DNA of 64,000 nucleotides. Source: Blasia pusilla (Eukaryota > Marchantiophyta > Marchantiopsida > Blasiales). Numbering within the stretch: position 1 is the stretch's first letter; every line of letters begins with the position of its first letter. This document shows, piece by piece, positions 44,970 to 57,530 of the stretch. The notes under the pieces are model-generated. The model was not told the origin of the DNA. It was given only the letters and a program-made list of their open reading frames with translations, and made no database searches. Location of the stretch: positions 39,618,001-39,682,000 of the forward strand of contig CM114272.1 of NCBI GenBank assembly GCA_050084515.1. Direction: 5' to 3'. Made by a program: the position numbers and the translations under genes.

Positions 44970-45567
44970 CATAAATGTAGCTATCAGCATTATTCTCTTA
45001 CGACGTCCTTATGCTGTAGGAATAGTCCGAGTAAGAGAGTAGTATCCTCTCGTAGCTTGTATACACTTTGAAGCTTTCTTATTCTTGATGGAATAGTAAA
45101 GAACTCACTTCCTTCATTTTGATATGCGGTGTATATTCATGAATCATCTTATTGGGTCTGCAAAGTGAGGAGTGGATTAGGAGAGCAACTTTCACCAACA
45201 GAATAATCAACAACAAAATGTGAGAAATCTGTTTGATAGAGAGTAGCTTGCCGAGACGGATTGAGTTCCGAAAGTAGGAGAAGCCATCTTCTTGTTGAGA
45301 TCTCTATGAGGTTCTTTGGTGTTGAGTGAAGATTTTCTTGAGCGTGAATTCAATTCCGCTTGAGAGAATCAAGGAAGGAAATTTGGGTACTAATGAAGAG
45401 AAGAATACAATGATAACTGATTGAATCCGAATTATATACACTTAATTACAACTATTGCAAGATAAACGACAACTTAAACTCTCTTTTCAGATAATCGTGA
45501 TCCTCTTGGGGATGGAACTCATTAAATTACCATAAAGGACCAACTTTTAGAGCTTTGGTACATTATA
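44970..45567 (+). repeat. LTR of gypsy copy B, 5'-truncated
   Basis: Matches the inner half of the LTR at 12,125-13,430 (TATGCTGTAGGAATAGTCC, GCTTGTATACACTTT, AATCGTGATCCTCTTGGGG) and ends GGTACATTAT. The outer 0.7 kb is missing. Confidence 0.75.
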
Positions 45568-45583
45568 TATACAACCAAATTCT

Positions 45584-45600
45584 TGGCGCCGCTGGAGGGG
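45584..45600 (+). promoter_or_regulatory. Primer-binding site of copy B, TGGCGCC type
   Basis: TGGCGCCGCTGGAGGGG, about 17 bases after the LTR end; same start as the PBS of the nested minus element. Confidence 0.7.
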
Positions 45601-45628
45601 ATTATAAGATTAGCTGAAAAGGAAGCGG

Positions 45629-47600
45629 ATGATGGGTAATCTCAGCCCGGAAGAGGAAGCCTCACGGCCGCCCAACCCAAGCCATTTAGTTCTCACGGAA
45701 GAGCATCTCCTATCCCTAGCTATATCCCTTAGGCAGTGGATGAAAGAAGATAGCAATCTTTTTGTTGCATTAGTATTAGAAAATATAGAAAAGGTAATTG
45801 GTCTTGTCAAAGAACCTGTCGCCGAACGATGCTTCGCCCATGAACGTTAGTTATACTTGGTGATGACCCGGTACTTTTGTTTATGGGAGGAACACCTGGT
45901 AGGTAGATTGAGTGCACATTCACACACTTGTAGAAATTAAGAGGATCCAATTGTCTCTCCATGGAGCTATACCCTGTAGCAGTCTTGGGTGAGCCACCAA
46001 GCTCGCAAATCCCAAGGGGTACTCATGGAATACTCCCGACCATCATCTCGGGATCAGCGAGCTAGTAGACGCAATAAGCAATATGAAGATCACCCATCTT
46101 GGAAACCTCTGGGTGTATCTCCTAGTCTTCGTCCTCGAACAAAGCGGAAGATCAAGAAGAAAGACAGTAGTGCGTTCCCCTGCACGTCTCCGGTCACTCC
46201 CTAGTCGGACGACGATACAACGTGGAATCCCTTTGGGGACTCAGGGGATGAGGAATCTACCAAGCCAACCAAGCCTGAACCCATACCTCCCCCTTCCCGA
46301 AGATCCAGTGTGGGCCCTAGCATCCAGATCCCCCCAATGGCCAATGCTAGGAAGACGCTGCTATGGTATCCCACTTTTGCGGGAGGGCGGAGGGATGATG
46401 TTGACAATTTTATGTTCGAGTTAACCCATGTGGGCTCATGGAGAAGGCTCGGAGGAAGATTTGCTATAAGTATTCCCATGCCTTTTAAAGAAGCAAGCTA
46501 GCCAGTGGTATGAGGGCTTAGGGGCGGACGTGACTGGAACCTGGAAGGGTGTACTAGAAGCCTTCCTTCATGAGTTCCCGGACTTGGAGTTTGAGGACCA
46601 GCTCCTTACAAAGCTGTGCAATTTAAGACGTAAGAAGTAGGAGAATCTTAGGGAATATACCCAAAGATTCTGAAGCCTAGTTAATAAACTAGAACACACC
46701 ACTACCTCTTAGTTGGTAAATTGGTTTTTGTCAGGACTATCCAAGGAAATGGACCGGTACTATCACCGGGGCCAACGAAACTCGATCATCGCATCCATGC
46801 AGGCATACAAAGCCTCCAAGAAATCTCACAAGACGCAAAGATGGCACCACCAACGGCAAGGTGCTTCGCAGACTAGTTCCTTGTCCGAGGATGAAGCGTC
46901 CTCTACGGACACCAAAGCTTCCACTGACAATACCACGGAATCCTCGGACTCCAAAGAAGATTCAAAGTCCAAGCGGAAGAAAGTGAGCAAACACCACAGC
47001 TCTTCCAAGCATGCGCGGAAAACTAGGCATGCAAAGCATGTCACCCAAAAGTCTGTAAGTCCAGTATGAGGGACCGTGAAGAAGGCGGGGAGGTCAGCCA
47101 TTGAGGAGTTAAGGAAACAAATGGCGGAGTTGAAGGTGCATCTGGCGGCCCAGAAAGACCCCAAAATGAGACCATGTCTTATGAGGCCAAACGTATGGTG
47201 AAGTGCCTACGGAAACCAAGGGCATACTACCTAGGAATGTCACCTTCTGAGGGATCTTCACTAGATTTAGGAAGACCCAACGGTAGAAGAAGGTTGGTAT
47301 GAAGCCAAACAATGGGAAGGCTGTTATGCAATTCAAGCCATGCCAGCCCCTAACCCCAGAAGGAATTGAATCCCAAGGTATGTCCCTCGAGAATACGGTG
47401 AATAGAGACCCTTGAGGCGGATTACCGGCCCTGCTGCCTTTACACCAATGATAAAAAGAAACTACTGCTACAATTGCAGAGCAATTGATCACAAGGCAAA
47501 CAATTGCCCAAACCCAAAGAGGCTAGTAGGACTCAACCCCTTGTGCGGAAATTGCAAGAAGGGCGGGCACACTGCAGTAGAGTGCCCGGAACCCAAGGTC
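45629..47600 (+). pseudogene. Gag-nucleocapsid of gypsy copy B
   Basis: Begins near 45,629 (MMGNLSPEEEASRPPNPSHL). The capsid part includes RKTLLWYPTFAGGRRDDVDNFMFELTHVG (46,351 on) and, after frame changes, LSKEMDRYYHRGQRNS. The Ser-rich linker is followed by EELRKQMAELKVHLAAQKDP. The nucleocapsid has CYNCRAIDHKANNC and CGNCKKGGHTAVEC (47,467-47,583). It is broken by stops at about 46,205, 46,500 and 47,070. Same order and wording as gag of copy A. Confidence 0.8.
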
Positions 47601-47785
47601 CCTCGGTTGCGGGTCAAGTATGTGGCTACACTAGCATCACAAACCGAGTCTAAGAATGAAGTAAATGGTCAACTCATCCAAGTGGATGAGTTAGCTTCTC
47701 CCAAGACCTGTAAAAAGGTTACTATCAGGGAAGAGGAGTCTGAAAAAAAGGAAATCAAAGAATCCTCGGACTGGCCAAGGATCTT

Positions 47786-48623
47786 TTGAACGAAGCCCTT
47801 TCCGTCACCACAAGGTCAAAGATGACGATGGCTGAGACTACCAAGATGAGAGTAGGGTCTTCATCTTCGCACAAAGTTAAAGACTCCAAGAAGAAAAGAA
47901 CTGACACCTTTAGAGCAGGGAAGGCCATTCTCAAAGGGGATGTGGATCCGACCTTTGACCAAAGTCATCCCAAGTACTTTCATCAAGATGTCGAGGACCA
48001 GGTTTGTGTTCAAGTCTGCCAAGACCGAGCTAAAAAACCGGTGTCACAACAGACAGCAGGAAGACCAAGGTTAGAAAAGGAGCCAGTAGTATAAGCCACA
48101 ATGACTTCGCCACTAGTTCTAGAAGCGTACAATCAACTCAAGGACTTGGCCTCAACGCCATGAATATCACCTTATTACAATTGTTGATGGATAACCCAGT
48201 CTACAAAAAGCTTTTGCAGTAGTGGAAGGTGAGCCGGAGAAAACAAAAGAAGTCCCAAAGAGTCTACCGGTGGTGGACTTATTCTATATTGAAGTGGAAG
48301 ACTTGGGAGCTCCAGAAGTGGAAGTGAAGATCGATGGAAAAACCATTAAGAAGGTCCCCATTAACTACGGAAGTGGGATGAACATTATGACGGAGCAGAC
48401 AACCCATGCTTTGGGGTACACGAAGTACGAGCGCACCGAAAAGTATCTGGGGTTTGTGGATCAGTCCCGAAAGCGACCACTCAGACAGCTCACTCAGATT
48501 CCAACAATGGTTGGGGGTGTATTATTTTTTGTTGGACTACTTAGTGTTACATCCATTGACGGCCATCGGATACCCCTTGCTGATTGGATGACCCTGGCTC
48601 TACGGCGTGCGAGTGAAAATTGA
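47786..48623 (+). pseudogene. Linker and protease of gypsy copy B
   Basis: A linker (47,786-48,094, with ILKGDVDPTFDQSHPKYF) and the leader LLMDNPVYKKLLQ precede the ORF at 48,222-48,623, with VVDLFYIEVEDLGAPEVEVKI and INYGSGMNIM. The active-site Asp is replaced by Tyr (N-Y-G-S-G instead of D-S-G), so the enzyme would be dead even without the frameshifts. The end, DGHRIPLADWMTLA, comes from a late frame change. Confidence 0.78.
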
Positions 48624-49002
48624 CTAGAAGAGAAGACGGTTCATGTTCCAAGCCTCGGACCAGTTCCCAAAAAATAATATCTAGCTTTGATGGAAATTGC
48701 GACCAACTCAAGGAGAAATGCCCGCGACCGACGAGGACTATACGTCAGACCAGGAGGAAACAACAGCTACTGAGTCCTCATCTAATGTATATTATTTAGA
48801 GTGTTATGAAGTCGACAAAGAATCGACGTCTAGAGAACAGAGATCCACCCAAGAAGAAGAAAAATTAGGCCATGGTACCTTCCAATTTACGGGGAATATG
48901 GTCTAGGAAAAGGACTACCAGCACGTTCCAATTACAAGTGACAAATCCTTATGCCTCTCGGTGGATTTGTCTCATGCAGAGCTCTATAATTAAAAAAATA
49001 TA

Positions 49003-50390
49003 TTGCTTGAGTACTTGGATGTCTTTGCGTATACCATGGATGAAATGAAAGGCATACCTGTGAAGTATGGCGAACATTGCATCGATCTAAAACCGGGCAC
49101 CGTTCCGATGCGAATGCGGGAGAACCGCCTTAATCCCAAGTACTCGTTTAGGGTCAAGGATGAGATTGACCAGTGTCTCAAAGCTGGAATAATTTACCCC
49201 ATGTTGAGGAGCAAGTGGGTATCTCCCATTGTGATTGTACCAAAGAAAAAATCCGGGAAAATCAAGATGTGCCAAGATTATCGCAAGTTGAATGCGGCCA
49301 CCTTAAAGGATCATCATCCCCTACCTTTCACCGACACCATTTTGGACAAAGTCGCGGGCCATGAGTATTATACGTTCTTGGATAGATACTCGGGATATAA
49401 CCAGGTGTCCATTAGGGAAAAAGATAGGCCCCTTACGACATTCACCACTAATTGGGGCACCTTCGTGTATAGGGTGATGGTATTTGGGTTGTGCAACGTA
49501 TCGACTACCTTCCAGCGGATGATGATTTCAATCTTCCAAGAGTACCTTCAGAAATTCATAGAAATTTTCCTAGACAATTTTTTTATTTTCAGTTTGGAGG
49601 CGGAGCATTTGCACAAATTAGAGCTAACCTTGGCTCGATGTCGCAAAGTGCAGTTGTCCCTCCACCCCAAAAAATCGTATATTGCCATGAGACAAGGTAT
49701 CCTGTTGGGACACCGAGTGTCCTCCCAAGGGATTGAAGTCGACAAGGCCAAAGTGGATATAATTGTAGCGTTGCAAGCTCCCACAAATCTTAGAGAACTG
49801 AAAGGCTTCCTGGGCCATGTAGGTTATTATCGACGGTTCATTAAGGATGATGCGGTAAAAGTAGGAGCCCTAACCACCTTGCTAAAGAAGGTAATTGAGT
49901 GGGATTAGACCCCTGCATGCCAAGCGGCGTTCGAAGAATTAAAACAAGCGTTGCTTGTAGCTCCAGTTCTTTGTCCCCCTGATTGGACGAAACCCTTCCA
50001 GATGTACGTGGACACATCGTCATTTGCAATTGGGGTGGTACTTAGCCAACTTGATGATCATAAACACGATTATCTGGTTTATTACGCAGGTCGGAAACTA
50101 TTGATGGCCAAATAGAAATATACCACTACCAAATGGGAGGCACTGGGAATGGTATTCTCTTGGAAGAAGTTCCGTCATATTTATTAGGGTATAAGTTCGT
50201 CTTTCATGTAGACCATTTTGCGCTCCGACCCTTAATGGTTAAGGCGGATCTTTTAGGGAGAATTGCGCGTTGGATCTTATTATTACAAGGATTCACATTT
50301 GATGTAATAACCCGCGTATCGAAGGTACATACCAACGCAGATTTCTTATCAAGGTTGCGGATAACGAATGCGGACCTTACATAGATTTTG
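49003..50390 (+). pseudogene. Reverse transcriptase and RNase H of gypsy copy B
   Basis: A 301-aa open frame (49,003-49,908) with KYGEHCIDLKP, VSPIVIVPKKKSGKIKMCQDYRKLN, DHHPLPFTDTILDK, FLDRYSGYNQV and the thumb up to GFLGHVGYYRRF. The active site reads FLDNFFIF, so the second catalytic Asp is Asn. After a TAG at 49,906 RNase H follows: FQMYVDTSSFAIG, YYAGRKLL and, in the next frame, FHVDHFALRPLMVKADLLGR (50,197-50,258), the uninterrupted counterpart of the site hit by the transposon in copy A. Confidence 0.83.
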
Positions 50391-51721
50391 GACGATACCT
50401 TCCCCGACAAGGACCTGTTCCACATAAGCGAGGACCGACTGTGCAAGTCCCTATATGAAGATATTTTTTGTTTTATAATCATCTTGCAACTTCCTACCCC
50501 TATGACGAGGGAAGAGCGGGCAGTCTTTTTACATAAAATAGGACCTTATGAGTTGTGTCGGGGGGTATTATTTAAATTGGGTGTTGATGATGAGTATCAA
50601 AGATGCTTGGAAGCCAAGGAAATTCCCCGTGTTATTAGAGCCATGCATTTGGCCGATTCAAGAGGAGACTATGCTATTAAGAACACCGTCAAGAAGATCT
50701 TGGCGGCGCGGTACTGGTGGCCAACCAAGTATAGGGATGTGGGCCAATTTATTCAGAGCCGTGATGCATGTCAAAGAGCAGGCATACCAACTGCTACCTC
50801 TCACTAGCCTTTGGTGCCCATCCTGCCCTTGGCTCCTTTTAAGAAATGGGGCATTGATTTTGTGGGGCCTATCTCTCCACCTACTCGCCAAAAAAGACGG
50901 AAATATATTCTTATAGCCATCGACTACTGTACTAAGATGGTCAAGGCCATCTCAACACGTAAAGATGATAGCAAGGCTGTAGCCAAATTCTTACATGAAA
51001 TGATTATCACACCGTATGGCTGCCTGTTGGAGTTGGGAAGTGATCTCGGAACTCACTTCCTCAACTGAACTATTGAGTTGTTGACTTCACATTTTTTGAT
51101 AAAACATCAAAAGACAACGATGTACAATCCTAAAGCAAATGGGTTAACAGAGAAGTGTGATGGACTTATCTGCCAGATACTGAATCGCTTGACGGTTATA
51201 TATTCCTATGATTGGGACGCAAAAATCCAAGCGGCATTGTAGGCCTACCGAATAGCTGAGAAGGTTACCACCAAGTATATCCTATTTTACCTTAAGTATG
51301 GGGTTCAACCCTTGACTCCTATTGAATGGGATTTGCCCACTTATCGTGTTTTGGAAGAGAACAGAGTGGAGGACGCCGTAGGGAGTCTACAAGAAAGGAA
51401 TGCGGCCTTAGTTGCTTTGGAGGAAGCATGGTTCTTAGCCCTTCGCCATACCAAATTAGTACAAGACAAACGGAAAAAATGATACGACCAACATTTACGA
51501 CCACAATCTATAAGTATCGGAGACCTGGTATTGCTGTATGATAACCGCCGGTTGAAATTCCCAAGGAAGTTAAAGTTGAACAAGATGGGACCCTACCGTG
51601 CCTTACAAACCTATGAGAATGTATCATTGTAGTTGGAAACCTTAAACGGCAAAGCACTGCCGGCTCGAGTCAACGGCATGCATGTGCGACGGTATTATCA
51701 GCCGGAGCCCTACCCTGACTA
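50391..51721 (+). pseudogene. Integrase of gypsy copy B
   Basis: ORF 50,388-50,807 covers the zinc region, but the finger is damaged: AMHLADSRGDYA lacks the second His and SRDACQ the first Cys. The core has FKKWGIDFVGPI, DYCTKMVKAISTRKDD, ITPYGCLLELGSDLGTHFLN, YNPKANGLTEK. The C-terminal part follows through several stops, with QSISIGDLVLLYDNR, LNKMGPYRA and a closing RVNGMHVRRYYQPEPYPD before TAA at 51,719. This is the most complete pol end of the family in the window. Confidence 0.8.
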
Positions 51722-52313
51722 AAGTCTAAGGGAGGGATGGTGCTTCGTTACAAGGTACTTTGCGCCATCATGAAGAATCAAGTTGCAAGCTTGGACTTTG
51801 CAGGCTTACGAAGCGCCGCCCTCACCACCGTGCTTGGAGAGCTCACAAAGTATGCAGAGGCAACTTCTTTGGTCTTCAACGAAGTGCGAAGTACCAAACA
51901 TGCTTCGTGTGTCAACCAAGACCAAGAAAACCCGACCGTTGTCCCACGCGCCATGCTCTAACCGCCGAACGCCGACGCTGTCATATGTGCACCACCACGT
52001 CCAAGAAACCATTAAAGGATTCCATAATCATGAGTCAGTTTCTACTACCCGGGCCCTCATTCTCATGGACGTAGAGCCTTCAAGGTTACGCAACAGGCCA
52101 AAGCGCGGAGCACACAGCGACCGACCAGCAAAACTTTGCTCAACGCCAGCGATGCCTCATGAAGACCACACACCCATCATGCGAAGTGTGGCCATGCCGA
52201 TTATTAAGCTTATCCCACAGTTGATCGAAGCACTCAAAGAGTGGTCATTGGTGACGTTCTTCCAATCGAATTGAACCCTCACATCAGGAGAACTTCTCGG
52301 GGAGGTTCGATCT

Positions 52314-53970
52314 TTGTTTACGGCAGAAAGATTCAGGAAACAGGGGTTTCGGTACAGAGCCCAACCACAAACTTGGACGCCGGATGATTGGAGGGCAACG
52401 TATATGCTTCCCGCCGCTCTTGAGTATGAATATGATACCAACTTGTTAATTAAGCACGAAGACGTGCTGGCGCTGGGATGTGTAACGTCAGACCGCTTAA
52501 GAAAAAATGGCTATAAAGCTACTTGGTTATCACCACCTTTGTTTGCACAATTTTGCAAACACTTGATGACACTGTTCTATCCTGCCCATTCTTACTACTT
52601 CACCAACAAGCTTGTCAAGATGTGCTATGTGCTGTGGAATCAACATTTGGAACCGGAAGCACCGGGTGTGGACTACGCTGCATTCTTAGACGGCCAAGTG
52701 CAAGGGATGATCGGAACACTTCATCCGAGTACAAAATCTTTCCTATCCCCTTTCTTAATTCATTTTTACATTCATAAGGAGGAACTCACTGCGGATGAGG
52801 CGCTGGATTGGACGCAATTAACTCCGGTGCGCATGCAAAGATTGGGGACATTTTTGCTTCGGGTAGCCATAAGATCACGCCGAATAACAAAGCAGGAAAA
52901 ATACGATAATAGCCTAGTTCTTCTTTGGGAAAATATGAAGAGCAACTTGAAGTACCGAGAACAAAGTGCGGCCGGGTAAATTTCAAGATTCCTTTGGACA
53001 CGGACCCTACACCGCCGGAAGAACCCATGGAGACACCCTGTACTACCGACGCCTTCCACACTCTTTGTCAAATGCGAAGGACTGCAACGCATCTTTTGTG
53101 GTTCTTGAATCTTGCCATACCAGTCATGAACCACCTACAGAAGGTATTACGCATGGGCAATGAGGCAGGAGCGGAACAATATATCTAGGCGCTGAATGAC
53201 CTAGACAACAACGCAGAGTCTTGGTCAGAGAACAAAGCACAGCGAAGCCTACCATAGCACCAGCTCGAGCTTCGCAGTCAAGAGCTTGAGGATTCTAAGG
53301 CGACGCTTTGTAAAGCTCAAGCCGATTTGGTACAAGCGCAGTATGAATCCTGGAATGCATGACAATGGGAAAGTTTGGCAATAAATCTAGAGTGTGGGGC
53401 GGATCAACTGGTTGCGCAAGTCAAGCAGGCTTTGCAGTTGATTCGGCAGTATCAACAACAAGTGGGTCTTCTACAAACGGAATTCAAGGAAGTTGCAAGG
53501 CATAATGCTTAGATGACCAAGTTACTTCAAGATCAGCAAGAAACCAAGATCGACTTGGTAGCACAATGGTTGGAAGCCACCGGAAGGATCTCAGTCTTGG
53601 AAGCATAACAAAAGCTTTTATACAAAGTTCAGCTAGACCTCGAAGATGCCAAGGAAATAGTGAAAGAGTCGGTGAAGAACTTCAAAAAATAGATGATAGA
53701 AGAGATGATAGAAGAGATAGCATGTGTCAACAAACACTAAAAATGCCAGTTCGACAACCATGCGAAGCCACTTCCGGAAGCTTCACCAGCCATCACGGTA
53801 GAACTTGAAGATTTCACTTCGTTTCCACCACTTGATGTCCTAGTCCAAAACAAAGTGCTTGGGTCTTCATAGGTCGTTATTAAGTGGAGGGAGAAAATGA
53901 GGAACCACACGCCCAACATCATCATTAAACCTTTGACTATTCATGGTCGTTTTCCTCCTACAACTGAATT
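52314..53970 (+). pseudogene. ORF3 of gypsy copy B: unknown globular domain plus coiled coil
   Basis: An open frame of 221 aa (52,314-52,979) opens about 0.6 kb after pol. Its upstream part (51,783-52,274) is Pro/Arg/His-rich. The globular part is acidic/aromatic (RYRAQPQTWTPDDW, LALGCVTSDRLRKNGYK, LFYPAHSYYFTNKLVKM, TPVRMQRLGTFLLRVA). After 53,180 comes a Gln/Glu/Leu-rich coiled coil (LELRSQELEDSKATL, LIRQYQQQVGLLQTEFKEV, VQLDLEDAKEIVKES), then an acidic tail to about 53,970. I do not recognise a family. Its place after integrase is that of env-like ORFs in Athila/Tat-type elements, but there is no signal peptide or clear membrane segment. Confidence 0.55.
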
Positions 53971-54016
53971 TGAAGGATTACAAGATACATTTATGGAGTT
54001 AGATGTAGAATCTTGA

Positions 54017-54450
54017 TGTGTTTGCCAAGGCAGATCATACGGAAGTGCCCGTTCAAAATTTCCTTCTGTAGAATATCCAAAAATATTGTACCAAAACCAT
54101 CGTGAGATAGGTATCTCTTGTCGAGGCAGCCTTCCATGTTTTTACCTTTGTAAAATGATGTAGAGTATCATGGTGGGCTTCATTTCCTCCCACGTCAACA
54201 AACAAAATCTGCTCCTGCCTTCTATCCATATGCAACCATTTTGATGATTATATCAAAAAATCTCCGAATACTTTAAATAGAGCCGGTTGACCTCCACCAG
54301 GATCCTCATTTGAATTCGCAAAACAAAATACATGAGGGAGAGGATTCTTCTATGTAAATACCTCCAAGATTTCCTTCTCCATCATGAGTAGAGCATTGGC
54401 GTTCTTACATGTCCACATGCCAAAAATGAAGCGTTCACTAGTTGTGTGAT
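54017..54450 (-). pseudogene. Unidentified minus-strand coding fragment
   Basis: With two stops read through, the minus strand gives FIFGMWTCKNANALLMMEKEILEVF, then KNPLPHVFCFANSNEDPGGGQPALFKVFGDFLI and WLHMDRRQEQILFVDVGGNEAHHDTLHHFTKVKTW ... FYRRKF (stop at 54,053). The composition is that of a real protein and I do not recognise it. It adjoins the palindrome cluster at 54.58 kb, as transposon exons do, but matches nothing in the large copy at 29.6-41.3 kb. It may be an accessory gene of a related transposon or a host fragment. Confidence 0.35.
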
Positions 54451-54579
54451 ACCCAAAATTTTGCAACTTTAAAGATTAACAGAATTTTGTATTCAACCGG
54501 AGTATGGATCTCTTCCAAAATGAAGACTCTTTGAAGAAAAGTTTGTAAACCATTCAAACTAGGGCCTTTCCTACCAAAT

Positions 54580-54940
54580 ATGCAACCCGTCAGACTCCGA
54601 TGGGTTGCAAGGCCAGTCAAACTGGCTCGTTGGAACTACAGTCTGTGCAACCCGTCGGACTCCGACGGATTGCAGGGCCAGTCAAACTGGCTCGTCGGAA
54701 CTACAGTCTGTGTAACCCGTCGGACTCCAACGGGTTGCAAGAGAAAAAACTTACCTCTAAATCTTCAACCCGGATGAAAAGATAATACTCGGTGTGGGTG
54801 GCTTTGTAACCCGTCAGTTTTTTATGGATTGAATTTAGGAAAGCTTGTGTAGCAACCCGTCTGACTCCAACAGGTTGCAAGCAACTGTCATTTTTTTTGT
54901 CTATTTCCAACCCATCGGAAACGATGGGCTGCTATTTGTA
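54580..54940. repeat. Palindrome cluster upstream of methyltransferase copy 2
   Basis: Palindromes of the GCAACCCGTCGGA type at about 54,581, 54,648, 54,713, 54,808, 54,851 and 54,908, the first three about 66 bp apart with a shared spacer (CAGTCAAACTGGCTCGT). It corresponds to intron 2 of copy 1; the exon begins at about 54,973. Confidence 0.85.
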
Positions 54941-56951
54941 AATGTTCTTACTTCTCTCGTTGTTTGCAACATCGTGTCGGAAGGGAATGTTACACATCAT
55001 TGGATCCAGGAATGCGACCGAGTGAGGAAGGTTCTCACAACGCACCCCTCGCAATACAAAGGATTCCTTGGAGAGGAGTTAGTGGATGAGATGCTCGCGA
55101 AAGGAGCACAAATAAAAAAGAAGACTTGGGCCAACACATTCATTTCCCAAGATGCAACTATTACAATTCTCTGCTGGTCAAAAATCCAGGCAGCAAAAAA
55201 AAGTGCGACATTGGAGCTGGAGCGGAGAGGGAATGTTTCAGCTTTTGAGAGAGCAAAGTTCATTCAGGTTGTAGTGTCGGCGGCGACCAGGCACCTTGCC
55301 AGCGAGATGCAGCGGTACATTGTTGTTCTTAACCCCGAGCTTGGTCTCGACTTTTAAAAAGAGTTGAAGGCCATAATCAAACGACAGTAAAAGAGGGATG
55401 AGGATCCCCATGGATTGATTGTAGAGAAGATGTATTTGGATCGAGTTCATTGGTTCGCCCTCTCGGGGTTTTGGAATCCAGGCGGATCCAACTGATGAAG
55501 ATTAGTCTAGAGGGAATAGAGGCAGAGAAAAAATTGGCACACCATCCCCCGGGGGTGTCGGACCTAGTCATTTCCCAGTGCCTGCGAGAATGGTCATTTT
55601 GGGATGCCTTGCGCTTGCTGGGAAAGTCGATGATTGAGTGTGTCTCACCAGGTAATACATGGCCAGCACACAACCCAGGTGAAAATGTTGCTAGTTCCAC
55701 CAGTTCGGTCCCATGTAAGAGCTTAGGGCTAGATCAAAAGATCAGATCTACAAGATGTACTCCTTAACAGCTGTAAACCCCACCTCTTTACCTTAAGAGG
55801 CTGGAGAAACTCTCTCCACTTTAGTATCACAATCCTGTCCTCACCCTACTAACCAAAACTCCTTCCTTTCTCTTGAATGCTTTGAGTGGAGTGGCCAGTG
55901 GAACCCAACAAGCACACTCTACTTAGAAATCACAGTCAAGAATGACCAGGACAACATAAGGTCCTCCAATGTGCTGCCTTGGACTAGTTGAATGTACCAA
56001 GGACATCCTCTAAAGTACACCCAACTCCTAACCGATCAGGTAGTGCAATCACCTTCTTCTTCTCCTCTTACCTTGCTGATCCTTTGTTCTCCCTTCTTGT
56101 TCAGGTAGTAGGAGACTTAACAGGCTGAGTCCATGGTCTTCTACCTATAGGGGAGCTCAAGCATGACCCTCTCTCTCTCTCCACTCACTAACTCTTATCA
56201 CTTACCAGACCTGGAAGTCCAGGTTGTCACACCCTGGAAGTAATCAGTGATTGGTGTCAAAGGCCAAGCTCAGGTGGGCAGAACAGCAAGCTTTCCAAGC
56301 ACACCTTGATGGAGCACAATCTTGGAACCCAAGCTTGCCTCCCCTCTACTGGTATAGCCTCCTGTCCACTCACTACACTTTTGAATGATTAGTTGAATCA
56401 CCTCCAAGAATCTCCCTTCATCAAGCCCCCCAACTCATCACTCAATCATGCACATACTCAGATATAGGGCAGTGGAGTGAGCTCATTTCACAGGGCTACC
56501 TTCTGTGTATCACAAAATCATCGAGTACATGGGAGACCTTCTTAGTCTCAGCCCCCTTCAAGCACACTACACACTACCTAGATCTGGGAGCACATAACTC
56601 TGCTGGTTAGCTTGGCTCAAGAGATCGAGTGTCTACTAGCCAACAGCATGTATATGCCCCCTTCAAGCAAACCCAACTGAGTATTTATAAGTGAAGCTGA
56701 GAGCCCTCTTCCCACTTGGGCTTCTCTGGCATTTTGGGTTCCTACCTTCCTACAAATCTACCTCCCCCTAAGCATCTACTCCAAGGCATCTACTGCCTCA
56801 AATTTCTACCTCATCTACTTCTGAACCTGTCCTAACTAAAGTCTCTTGAGCAGCATTGATGGCATAGGCTCGACTTGTCTCTTGGACATGCTTGAAGGTA
56901 AGACCTACCTTTACATTCTTCCCATGCTTGCTTCTTCTCAAGCTGGTTCGA

Positions 56952-57530
56952 GCTTCCCTTGGATGCTCTTCAGCTCCACCTGCTCTCATCACTCCCTTGG
57001 ATGCTCTTCAGCTCCACCTGCTCTCATCACTTCCCTTGGATGCTCTTAAGCTCCACCTGCTCTCATCACTTCCCTTGGATGCTCTTCAACTCCACCTGCT
57101 CTCATCACTTCCCTTGGATGCTCTTCAACTCCACCTGCTCTCATCACTTCCCTTGGATGCTCTTCAGCTCCACCAGCTCTCATCACTTCCCTTGGATGCT
57201 CTTCAGCTCCACCTGCTCTCATCACTCCCTTGGGTGCTCTTCAGCTCCACCTGCTCTCATCACTCCCCTTGGATGCTCTTCAGCTCCACCTGCTCTCATC
57301 ACTCCCCTTGGATGCTCTTCAGCTCCACGTGCTCTCATCACTCCCCTTGGATGCTCTTCAGCTCCACCTGCTCTCATCACTTCCTTGGATGCTCTTCAGC
57401 TCCACCTGCTCTCATCACTTCCCTTGGATGCTCTTCAGCTCCACGTGCTCTCATCACTCCCCTTGGATGCTCTTCAGCTCCACCTGCTCTCATCACTCCC
57501 TTGGATGCTCTTCAGCTCCACCTGATAAGG
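56952..57530. repeat. 15-copy, 38-39 bp minisatellite
   Basis: Fifteen copies of a unit containing TTGGATGCTCTTCAGCTCC followed by ACCTGCTCTCATCACT. Most are 39 bp (13 codons), which is why long open frames of Leu/Ser/His repeats appear in all plus frames. These are not genes. Confidence 0.95.
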
